A stretch of 5,085 bases of DNA, taken from contig JANPBU010000036.1 in assembly GCA_031430595.1 (NCBI GenBank), forward strand, positions 1-5,085, read 5' to 3'. The notes under the pieces are model-generated. The model was not told the origin of the DNA and ran no database searches. It saw nothing but the letters and a program-made list of their open reading frames with translations. The DNA is from JANNBN01 sp031430595. GTDB lineage: Bacteria; Actinomycetota; Acidimicrobiia; Acidimicrobiales; JANYDT01. The first letter of the stretch is position 1. Each line of letters starts with the position of its first letter. Below are positions 1 to 5,085 of the stretch, piece after piece. Made by a program: the position numbers and the translations under genes.

Positions 1-27
1 AGCCCCCGCGCAACTGGCGGGGGGTGA
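1..27 (+). CDS. Possible 3' end of an upstream gene (partial)
   Basis: One reading frame runs from the window edge to a TGA at 25-27 (residues S-P-R-A-T-G-G-G). That stop lies inside the GGGGGTGA Shine-Dalgarno-like sequence of the next gene, an arrangement typical of translationally coupled operon genes. If real, it would be the C-terminus of the gene preceding the CARF protein, plausibly another type III CRISPR gene. All three forward frames are open over this short stretch, so the choice of frame rests only on the stop/RBS overlap. The product cannot be identified from eight residues. Confidence 0.25.
   Translation, partial: SPRATGGG
3..27 (+). promoter_or_regulatory. GC hairpin overlapping the Shine-Dalgarno of the CARF gene
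   Basis: CCCCCGC (3-9) is the perfect reverse complement of GCGGGGG (17-23), with a 7-nt loop. The 3' arm overlaps the ribosome binding site GGGGGTGA (20-27), which matches the anti-SD well and sits 5 nt before the ATG at 33. When folded, the RNA would mask most of the SD. Translation would then depend on ribosomes arriving from the upstream gene and opening the stem. The stem is seen directly; the regulatory role is inferred. Confidence 0.4.
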
Positions 28-32
28 CGGTC

Positions 33-704
33 ATGTTGCTGTTTGGCATCATCGGTAATTTGGCCGCCGCGGTGCTGCAAGCGCTGGGCAACTCGGTGCT
101 GGGCTCCATCATCGCCATCGTCGGCGTGGTCTTGCTGTTGCTGGCGCTGCGCCTACCGTGGCTGCGCAAGCCAACCGCCACGCTCAAAGTGTTGGCGCTG
201 CCCAACGACCAGCCTGCGCGATCCGAGATATTAATCGTACTAGTTGGCCCGGGCTTGTCGCAGGACCCAAATCGCCGCCAATCGGCGTGGAAGGCGGTGG
301 AATATCACCAAAAATATCCCGATGGCAGACCCTGTCTGCGCGAGTGCTGGGTGGTGACTAGCGATGGGGCGGGCGGCGGACTGCCCAACGCCCAACAGCT
401 CAAAAGTGAGTTTGAGCCGCAGGGCATCACCGTGGAAATCCGCAAGGTAAAAGACGCCTTTACCATCCAAGAGACCTACAATGTGGTGCGCAAGATCATC
501 GAGGACGAGATTTGGAAGAGCAAGATGTTTGTCACCTACGACGGTGTCATCGCCGATGTGACCGGCGCAACCACGCCCATGTCGATTGGGATGGTGCTGG
601 CTTGCCAAAAGCGGGTGCGCATGCAGTATATGTATGGCGGGCGCGACATCGCCTCGCAACCCATCGAGCTGCGCTTTGTGCAGAGTACCGAGGTGATAAG
701 TTAA
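33..704 (+). CDS. Membrane-anchored CARF-domain protein (Cam1-like type III CRISPR effector)
   Basis: Predicted 223-aa protein with a hydrophobic N-terminus (residues about 1-40, one long or two short membrane segments), a basic stop at RLPWLRK, then a cytoplasmic CARF-like Rossmann domain (about 65-205). The domain begins with the strand EILIVLVGPG. It contains a WVVTSDG turn and ends with DVTGATTPMSIGM (175-187), which matches the DxTGGTKxMS ligand-loop signature of CARF domains. CARF domains bind cyclic oligoadenylates made by Cas10. The TM-plus-CARF layout and size match Cam1, described as a cA4-gated membrane protein that depolarises cells during phage infection. The cas6 gene immediately downstream supports a CRISPR role. 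I chose ATG 33 over GTG 24 because GGGGGTGA at 20-27 is ideally spaced for it. The frame is open to the window edge, so a longer form cannot be fully excluded. No HEPN or nuclease domain is present. The CARF call is firm; orthology to Cam1 is less certain. Confidence 0.78.
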   Translation: MLLFGIIGNLAAAVLQALGNSVLGSIIAIVGVVLLLLALRLPWLRKPTATLKVLALPNDQPARSEILIVLVGPGLSQDPNRRQSAWKAVEYHQKYPDGRPCLRECWVVTSDGAGGGLPNAQQLKSEFEPQGITVEIRKVKDAFTIQETYNVVRKIIEDEIWKSKMFVTYDGVIADVTGATTPMSIGMVLACQKRVRMQYMYGGRDIASQPIELRFVQSTEVIS

Positions 705-709
705 ACATT

Positions 710-782
710 TGTCATCTCGAGCGTAGCGAGAGACCTCGTAGCCGCACTAACATCGAGTCCCCTCGTTGCATTCGGGGTGACA
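710..782. repeat. 73-nt imperfect palindromic (REPIN-like) element
   Basis: The left arm (710-741, beginning TGTCATCTCGAG) and the right arm (751-782, ending CGGGGTGACA) are inverted copies around a 9-nt loop. By eye, 21 of 32 positions are Watson-Crick pairs. In a + strand transcript five more become G-U pairs, so the element folds better in the cas operon RNA than in its complement. The left arm also contains its own small hairpin (TCTCG 715-719 with CGAGA 727-731). Two inverted, individually palindromic units are the hallmark of REP/REPIN-type intergenic repeats. It fills most of the gap between the CARF gene and cas6, so it could act on mRNA stability or readthrough. There is no T-run, so it is not a standard terminator. 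Confidence 0.65.
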
Positions 783-799
783 GAGGTTTAGAGATAAGA

Positions 800-1606
800 A
801 TGCCCACCACGCTTACTTTTCAACTGGACTGGGGGAATCGGCCAATGCCAGTCCATCCAGTGAACCGAGCATTACATGCCAATTTTTTCCGTTGGCTGGA
901 GCACGGTGATGCAGCGCTGTCCAAACGCGCCCATGGTGATCAACAAGTGAAACCCTATACCGTGTCTGGGTTGCGGCGCGATCCTAACGGCGCAGTGGGG
1001 TTTCGGGTCACCTTGCTGGATGATGCCCTGTTGCCCGCCCTGCAACGCGGCATGAAGAATGCTGACACTTGGGTCGACGCCAAGGAAAAAGAACATCCAT
1101 ATTGGGTAGACCTGTTGAACAGTATTTACCCGTGCGAGAGTGCACCCGATGTATTGCACCTGAGCTACGAACAACTGGCCCAGCAGGCTGAGGTGAATGC
1201 AGGCAAGCACGCTCGTACGCGGGTGCGCCTACGTTTCGACAGCCCGACCAGCTTCCGCCGGTCGGGCATGCACTACCCGTTGCCCGACCCGGCCCTGGTA
1301 TTTGCCAGCTATTGCGCACGCTGGAACGCCTTTGCCCCCGAAGCGCTGCACATTGCCCCGCACTGGCTGGAGTGGCTGGGCAAAATGGTTGGCATCAGCG
1401 ATTTGGATTTGCAAATGTCGGAGGTGCAGTTGGAGCGCGATTACAAACAGATTGGCGTAGTAGGCGAGGTGGTCTATGAGGTAGCCGGGAAAAGCGGCCT
1501 GCCCGATGGCAGCGCCCAGTTACAAGCACTAGCCGACTACGCCCAGTTTTGCGGCACCGGCCACAAAACCACCCAAGGCATGGGGCAGACCCGCCGGGTG
1601 AGCTAA
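800..1606 (+). CDS. cas6: CRISPR-associated endoribonuclease Cas6
   Basis: Predicted 268-aa Cas6, the metal-independent RNase that cuts the CRISPR precursor transcript within each repeat to release crRNAs. Visible hallmarks are: an N-terminal ferredoxin-like half with a conserved-position His in ALHANFFRWL (H26, a candidate catalytic residue); KPYTVSGLRR (51-60), matching the family's KPFTxSxL strand; LRFDSPTSFRRSGMHYPLPDP (144-164), typical of the middle of the protein; and the C-terminal glycine-rich RNA-binding loop FCGTGHKTTQGMG (250-262). The length is normal for the family. The ATG at 800 was chosen because the frame extension back to 512 runs through the palindrome and the preceding gene in another frame, and homology begins at MPTTLTFQL. 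The RBS is weak: GAGG at 783-786 lies far upstream and only a purine stretch lies nearer. It sits 95 nt after the CARF gene on the same strand and probably shares its transcript. No repeat array is present in the window, so its substrate must lie elsewhere. Confidence 0.93.
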   Translation: MPTTLTFQLDWGNRPMPVHPVNRALHANFFRWLEHGDAALSKRAHGDQQVKPYTVSGLRRDPNGAVGFRVTLLDDALLPALQRGMKNADTWVDAKEKEHPYWVDLLNSIYPCESAPDVLHLSYEQLAQQAEVNAGKHARTRVRLRFDSPTSFRRSGMHYPLPDPALVFASYCARWNAFAPEALHIAPHWLEWLGKMVGISDLDLQMSEVQLERDYKQIGVVGEVVYEVAGKSGLPDGSAQLQALADYAQFCGTGHKTTQGMGQTRRVS

Positions 1607-1665
1607 AAATATAGAACCCACAACGGCAATTTAAGAGGGTTATTCTCGAAAGAGGTTAGCACCCA

Positions 1666-1989
1666 TCAAGCGCGTGCATCCAATCTTTGCAGGGTAAAGC
1701 CATACCCCATAGCATGTACTATGGCGTTGATGGTTTCAAAACCGGGTTGTGCTTGCTCTGACAAAGCTTTTTGAACACCATTACGAGTAAGGCCGCTTTC
1801 ATCAGCAAGAGCAGAAACACCTTTAACCCGCGCAATCATTCGTAAGGAGGAAAGCAACGCAGAAGTATTCCCATCAATTGCATATTCCTCAAAAGCGGTT
1901 GCCAAATAGCTGTCTATTTCATCAGGATGGGCGCGATAATATTCCTCATTAGCTTGATCAAATGTCCTGTAGGTTCGTAGTTTAGCCAT
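1666..1989 (-). CDS. HTH antitoxin of a HigBA-like (HI1420-family) toxin-antitoxin module
   Basis: A 107-aa antitoxin that should bind and neutralise the adjacent RelE-type toxin and autorepress the promoter. The N-terminal part (1-50, RTFDQANEEYYRAHPDEIDSY) resembles the toxin-wrapping segment of the family. The C-terminal half is a helix-turn-helix (about 56-80, GVSALADESGLTRNGVQKAL) followed by the highly typical TINAIVHAMGYGFTL. The start is ATG at 1989, preceded by GGAGGGAG (2007-2000) with 10 nt spacing. The frame remains open upstream to 2187, but that extension overlaps the toxin gene in another frame and looks unlike protein of this family. It overlaps the toxin by 8 nt (1982-1989), which implies translational coupling. 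It converges on cas6, with only 59 nt between the stop codons and no obvious terminator. Confidence 0.9.
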   Translation of the reverse strand: MAKLRTYRTFDQANEEYYRAHPDEIDSYLATAFEEYAIDGNTSALLSSLRMIARVKGVSALADESGLTRNGVQKALSEQAQPGFETINAIVHAMGYGFTLQRLDARA

Positions 1990-2320
1990 TTTCTTTGTAC
2001 TCCCTCCAATATTCCTTTGCGGACTGAATGTCGCGGCTCTGGTTACCTTTGTCACCACCACAAAGCAAAATAACAAACTGCCCTTTATCCTCGCCAAAAT
2101 ACACTCGATAGCCAGGTCCGAAAAACATTCTAAGTTCGAAGACACCTTCACCAACTGGTTCACAATCACCATATAAGCCGCTTTCAAGTCGCTGTATGCG
2201 TACCAGAATGCGCTCCCGTGCTTTTCGATCCTTCAGGTTAGCCAACCAATCGCTATAAGGTTCTCGGCCCTTTGCATCCTCGTAAATGAGAATCGTCTTC
2301 CGCCGTGCTTCTTGTGTCAT
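1982..2320 (-). CDS. RelE/ParE-family toxin (HI1419/HigB-like)
   Basis: A 112-aa toxin of the RelE superfamily, expected to cleave mRNA on the ribosome when the antitoxin is lost. Family hallmarks run the whole length: PYSDWLANLKDRKARERI (21-38), R41, GLYGDCEPVGEGVFELRM (48-65), FGPGYRVYF (67-75), LLCGGDKGNQSRDI (85-98), then the helix AKEYWREY. Basic and aromatic residues such as R64, Y71, R72 and K91 are the likely RNA-binding or active-site set. The length is normal and the frame is intact, so it appears functional. The ATG at 2320 has AGAGG a few bases upstream. It is the first gene of the module (toxin before antitoxin, as in HigBA types). Wobble positions and the surrounding region look more AT-rich than the flanking operons, which suggests separate acquisition. 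Confidence 0.92.
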   Translation of the reverse strand: MTQEARRKTILIYEDAKGREPYSDWLANLKDRKARERILVRIQRLESGLYGDCEPVGEGVFELRMFFGPGYRVYFGEDKGQFVILLCGGDKGNQSRDIQSAKEYWREYKENG

Positions 2321-2340
2321 TCATCCTCTTACATTGCAAC

Positions 2341-2365
2341 TATATGCCTGCATACGATTATATGC
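2341..2365. promoter_or_regulatory. Operator-like repeat cluster of the toxin-antitoxin promoter
   Basis: Two direct copies of TATATGC (2341-2347 and 2359-2365) flank an inverted GCATAC (2350-2355). The first pair forms the palindrome TATGC-CT-GCATA (2343-2354). The cluster covers the -10 box and the expected transcription start of the toxin-antitoxin operon, the usual place for autorepression by a HigA-like HTH protein. The repeats are seen directly; binding by the antitoxin is inferred. Confidence 0.55.
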
Positions 2366-2385
2366 AAGCCCATAGCAAAAACCAA
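2357..2385 (-). promoter_or_regulatory. Sigma70-like promoter of the toxin-antitoxin operon
   Basis: On the - strand a perfect TATAAT (2362-2357) lies 17 bp after TTGGTT (2385-2380), a partial -35 match. Transcription would start near 2350, leaving a leader of roughly 30 nt before the toxin ATG at 2320. The operator-like TATATGC/GCATA repeats overlap it. Confidence 0.55.
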
Positions 2386-2460
2386 CGACCAAAACTGCCA
2401 CGCGCTGGTCCCCATCCAATCGTATTTTTAGCATCCCTCCCCTGACAATCGCATGAAAAC

Positions 2461-2565
2461 GCCGTTGGCGCGCCGTATTCTCATGGTGCGTACCAACGGC
2501 AGTTTGCTATCGAAGAGTGACTTCGGCAGCCATGTTTCTCCGTTGGCCGCAAGGAGGCTAGGCCA
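2461..2565 (+). promoter_or_regulatory. Structured 5' leader of the VWA gene
   Basis: Three inverted repeats crowd the 105 nt before the start codon. GCCGTTGG (2461-2468) pairs perfectly with CCAACGGC (2493-2500). A tight hairpin lies at 2506-2530 (CGAAG-AGTGA-CTTCG, with the flanking GCT/AGC also pairing). TGGCC (2544-2548) pairs with GGCCA (2561-2565), placing the SD AAGGAGG (2551-2557) in its loop. A second CCGTTGG at 2540-2546 could compete for CCAACGG and would disrupt the SD hairpin, so two mutually exclusive folds are possible. This could control translation or simply be chance in GC-rich DNA. No known riboswitch class was recognised and no clear promoter was found. Confidence 0.3.
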
Positions 2566-4181
2566 TGCGAGTTCCGGTTCGAAAAAACCACCCCGGTGTT
2601 GGCGGATGCCGAAAATTGGGTTGCGGGATGTTCTTATTGCTGTTGGTCGTCATCGCCTGCATCGCTGCGTTGGTATGGGGCATTGTCGGCAACATGCGCG
2701 GTGCCCACGCCCAGCCCCACCATTTTCAAGATGCGCCCCCCAAGACAATCTTGGTGCTGGTCGACACCAGCGGCTCGGTCATGCAATCGCCGCAGGCTCG
2801 CCGCGCCGCACTAGATAGCACGATCCTGCTCAGCAACCAGTTGTCGCGGCAGCAACCCACCGCTCAACTGGCGCTGGTGTGGTTTGGGGCACAGACCCAG
2901 CCCGACACCATCATTCGGCTTGATGCGGGCACAACGATCAGCCGACAGATACAGACCGCCTTCGCCCACATGGCCGACTTGGGCGCCAGCCGCTTCGAAG
3001 TGGCCCTGCAATTTGCGCTGGCCCAGTACCCCACCCCACAGGATGTGGTGTTGATCACCGACGGGCTGCCCGATCCGATTAACCAAAGCGATGTGGCCGG
3101 CCAGCAGGCGTATGCTGAGTTACTACGCACGCTGGCGGCACGTTTGCACGAGCACGGTGCGCGGGTGTCGGTGCTTCTAACCAGTGCCGCCGCTGGTGAC
3201 GCATGGATGCCGGTCTGGCGCGAGATCGCCGCCAGCACGAAGGGCATGTATGCGCCGGTCTACGACCCAACCGCCTTAGCGCAATTGACCGATGCCGTGC
3301 AGCGGTTGCAACCCGCACCCACCGCCACGTCGCTGCCCACCCCAACCGCACGGCCAACAGTTACACCATCGCCAACAGCGACAATGCGGCCGACCGCAAC
3401 GGTGTTGCCATCGCCCACCATACAGCCGACTACCATTCCTCTTGCAGCGGGAAGCATAGCGACCCACAGCCCTGCCCTACCCAACCAACTGCCACCCACT
3501 GGCTTACAACCTACCCCAATGCCGAACGTGCAACCCAATTCACGGTCCGCGCCAACACCGTTAATGCAACGTATTTCGAATTGGTGGCAAAACACACTGT
3601 GGCCGCGCAATGGCAACATCGGCATCATTGTCGTTGGCTTTGGGTTGGTGATGCTGGCACTGCTGGCCGTGCGCCAACGCCGCCGCGCCCGTCACACCAC
3701 CCCACGCGTGCTAGAAGCGGCCGATGAGGGCATCATTGAAATCACGCCGCTCCCACCCGGCAACAACGTCGGTTATGAAAGTATGGACAGCTTACGCATC
3801 GACCTACACCCTTATACCGTGGGTGAAGTGCTGTTGATCGGCAACACACCTGGCAGCCAATTTCGTTTGCCGTCCGAGCAAACAACCCAATCGCAGGTTG
3901 AGTTGCTGGCCCCCATCGAGGTGGCCATTGCGCTAACCTCACACGGGCCGCTGATCGAAGCGCGCCAAGGCAGCGCGCGGTGGGATGGGCGAACCGTGCG
4001 CCAGCACGAATTATTCGATGGTGACGCCTTGACGCTGGCCGCTTATCGCACCCACACGGCTGAACAGGTAGGCAACACTTCGCCCACGTTTAACTATCTG
4101 CTCAGTTATCAGAATTTCTTCCGCCAACGCCCAGATACATCGCCTGATGATGCTCAAGCCAAAGGAGAGTTACAAGCATGA
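2565..4181 (+). CDS. Membrane VWA-domain protein with Pro/Thr linker and degenerate FHA-like domain
   Basis: A 538-aa protein. Domains in order: a basic N-terminus; TM segment or signal anchor (about 21-43, followed by AHA-Q at 47-50, a possible signal peptidase site); VWA domain (about 60-245) with MIDAS DTSGS (67-71), a Ser in place of the usual Thr in GASRF (S142) and TDG (165-167); a Pro/Thr/Ser-rich linker (about 249-335, repeated PTxT/PSPT); a second TM segment (about 352-369) ending in RQRRRAR; and an FHA-like beta domain (about 415-495, ending in LFDGDALTL). The positive-inside rule puts VWA and linker outside and the FHA-like domain in the cytoplasm. VWA domains bind protein partners through a metal ion; the partner here is unknown. 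The start at ATG 2565 has a perfect AAGGAGG 7 nt upstream. The stop overlaps the next start (ATGA), so the two products are probably made together and cooperate. Extracellular Pro/Thr linkers are common in Chloroflexota. Confidence 0.85.
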   Translation: MRVPVRKNHPGVGGCRKLGCGMFLLLLVVIACIAALVWGIVGNMRGAHAQPHHFQDAPPKTILVLVDTSGSVMQSPQARRAALDSTILLSNQLSRQQPTAQLALVWFGAQTQPDTIIRLDAGTTISRQIQTAFAHMADLGASRFEVALQFALAQYPTPQDVVLITDGLPDPINQSDVAGQQAYAELLRTLAARLHEHGARVSVLLTSAAAGDAWMPVWREIAASTKGMYAPVYDPTALAQLTDAVQRLQPAPTATSLPTPTARPTVTPSPTATMRPTATVLPSPTIQPTTIPLAAGSIATHSPALPNQLPPTGLQPTPMPNVQPNSRSAPTPLMQRISNWWQNTLWPRNGNIGIIVVGFGLVMLALLAVRQRRRARHTTPRVLEAADEGIIEITPLPPGNNVGYESMDSLRIDLHPYTVGEVLLIGNTPGSQFRLPSEQTTQSQVELLAPIEVAIALTSHGPLIEARQGSARWDGRTVRQHELFDGDALTLAAYRTHTAEQVGNTSPTFNYLLSYQNFFRQRPDTSPDDAQAKGELQA

Positions 4182-5085
4182 ATATGATGATGCCAGCCGC
4201 ATTGCCGATTCGTCGTCTACCAAACTCAAACGGCGCACACGAAGACAGTCTCAATGGCAATGCCATACCGCACCCACCGGCACTCAACGACCGCGTGTGG
4301 GTGCATTCCAGCGGTGGCACCGGCCTGCGGGTGGCCACTCACCACAAAGCGCTGGGCGTGTTGGAACGGAGCAGCGCGTTGTATTGTCACTTGGACAGCG
4401 ATCATGGCGAACGCTATAGCACCGCCCTGCCCGATGGGCGCAACGTGTCGTTGAGTGCACCCAATGAGCTATGCCTGATCGGTGCCGATGATTTGCGAGC
4501 CGAGTTGCAAAAGCAACCCCATCTTTTGCCACTGGCCAACCGGCTACTGCGCAACATCACAGTGGCCCAAACCCAACGGCGCGGGGCTGCCCAGATTCGG
4601 CCGATTGGGGCGCTGCAATACTTGCTCAGCCTGCCGAGAGTGGTTAGCACGTTGAACCACGGGCTTGATCTGTTCTTCCCTCGGCATACCGTGCGCAATG
4701 CCGATCTGGGTTGGGTGCGCGATGAGCAACGCAGCCGGCTACGGGCCGAAATGCCGCTCATCGACGTGCACATTGCCGGGGCCACTGGTGGCCAAGGGTC
4801 CTCTACGTTTTTGATGCACGCCTATCTCACCCGCTGGCTGATGGACAAACGCCGCGCCCAAAATGTGGTTCGGGTGGGCGTATTGCTGGGACCGCGCGCC
4901 TTTCGCGGGCGCGGCACGCTGCACAACTATGTCGCTACCCTACGCGAGTTGGAGCATGCCTATCGCTTTGGGTTTCGGGTGGCGCTGGGCAATGGCGAGG
5001 TGATCGAATACGCCGTGCCTCCGTTCGATCTGTTCTTTTTGGTCGACTTGCCGGAGTGGCCACATGGCGAAGACACCCAAAAATT
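4178..5085 (+). CDS. Tubulin/FtsZ-like GTPase, Tubulin_2 type (partial, 3' end missing)
   Basis: The first 302 residues of a protein cut by the window end. After a poorly structured N-terminus (1-37) come: a strand with the glycine loop VWVHSSGGTGLRV (40-52), equivalent to the GLGGTG nucleotide loop; a following HLDSD (71-75), matching the DTD strand of the family; RRGAAQIRPIGALQYLL (134-150); the tubulin-signature-like loop IAGATGGQGSST (199-210), which resembles GGGTGTG of FtsZ; and NYVATLRELEHAY (250-262) followed by PPFDLFFLVD (281-290), both characteristic of the Pfam Tubulin_2 group. Such proteins are expected to bind GTP and possibly polymerise. The ATG at 4178 overlaps the VWA stop and has AAAGGAGA 9 nt upstream; three more Met codons follow closely (4184, 4187, 4190). 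Coupling to the VWA/FHA-like protein suggests a membrane-recruited assembly. Family members are generally much longer than this, so most of the gene probably lies outside. The biological role is unknown. Confidence 0.78.
   Translation, partial: MNMMMPAALPIRRLPNSNGAHEDSLNGNAIPHPPALNDRVWVHSSGGTGLRVATHHKALGVLERSSALYCHLDSDHGERYSTALPDGRNVSLSAPNELCLIGADDLRAELQKQPHLLPLANRLLRNITVAQTQRRGAAQIRPIGALQYLLSLPRVVSTLNHGLDLFFPRHTVRNADLGWVRDEQRSRLRAEMPLIDVHIAGATGGQGSSTFLMHAYLTRWLMDKRRAQNVVRVGVLLGPRAFRGRGTLHNYVATLRELEHAYRFGFRVALGNGEVIEYAVPPFDLFFLVDLPEWPHGEDTQK

Noticed and set aside
512..799. N-terminal extension of the cas6 frame starting at 512
   Set aside because: It overlaps the end of the CARF gene in another frame and reads through the palindromic repeat. 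Cas6 similarity begins at the ATG at 800.
1607..1665. Terminator between cas6 and the antitoxin gene
   Set aside because: Only a 3-4 bp CTC-GAAA-GAG stem without a T-run. Too weak to call.
1990..2187. Longer antitoxin start at 2187
   Set aside because: The extra 66 residues overlap the toxin coding region, while ATG 1989 has a good SD and fits the family length.
2334..2364. Forward promoter TTGCAA...TATATG for the VWA operon
   Set aside because: The 19-bp spacing and poor -10 match make it weaker than the reverse-strand promoter over the same bases, and the VWA start is 200 nt away.
2453..2818. Forward open frame overlapping the VWA gene start
   Set aside because: No SD, no recognisable domain, and most of it lies over the well-supported VWA gene in a different frame.
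3260..3628. Reverse-strand open frame rich in Gly/Val
   Set aside because: It is the antisense reading of the Pro/Thr linker repeats, with no independent support.
1..5085. CRISPR array or tRNA/rRNA genes
   Set aside because: No regularly spaced direct repeats and no RNA-gene signatures were seen on either strand despite the presence of cas6.

Overview
The window looks like a piece of a GC-rich bacterial chromosome, most likely from the phylum Chloroflexota. This is an inference from three features: the Pro/Thr-rich extracellular linker, the paired VWA and tubulin-like genes, and a TGTCATCTCGAGCG-type palindromic repeat. None of these is a definitive marker.

Layout. (1) Positions 1-1606, + strand: the tail of a CRISPR-Cas type III-like operon. 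A small membrane-anchored CARF protein (architecture of the Cam1 effector) is followed by cas6, the crRNA-processing endoribonuclease. A 73-nt imperfect palindrome (REPIN-like) lies in the 95-nt gap between them. A GC hairpin overlaps the ribosome binding site of the CARF gene. No CRISPR array, cas10 or other effector subunit is visible, so the core genes would have to lie to the left of the window. (2) Positions 1666-2385, - strand: a complete type II toxin-antitoxin module of the HI1419/HI1420 (HigBA-like) family. The toxin comes first and overlaps the antitoxin by 8 nt. It has its own sigma70-like promoter and an operator-like cluster of TATATGC/GCATA repeats. Its base composition looks more AT-rich than its neighbours. 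(3) Positions 2386-2564: intergenic, with several potential RNA hairpins leading up to a strong Shine-Dalgarno. (4) Positions 2565-5085, + strand: a translationally coupled pair. The first gene encodes a two-TM-segment protein with a VWA domain, a Pro/Thr linker and a degenerate FHA-like cytoplasmic domain. The second, cut by the window end, encodes a prokaryotic tubulin/FtsZ-like GTPase (Tubulin_2 type).

How the parts work together. The CARF protein is expected to sense cyclic oligoadenylate made by a type III complex and act at the membrane, while Cas6 makes the guides. The toxin-antitoxin pair is an autonomous module. The VWA/FHA-like plus tubulin-like pair probably forms a membrane-attached, nucleotide-driven assembly of unknown purpose. 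Its position beside CRISPR and toxin-antitoxin genes makes a defence or stress role worth considering, but the sequence does not prove it.
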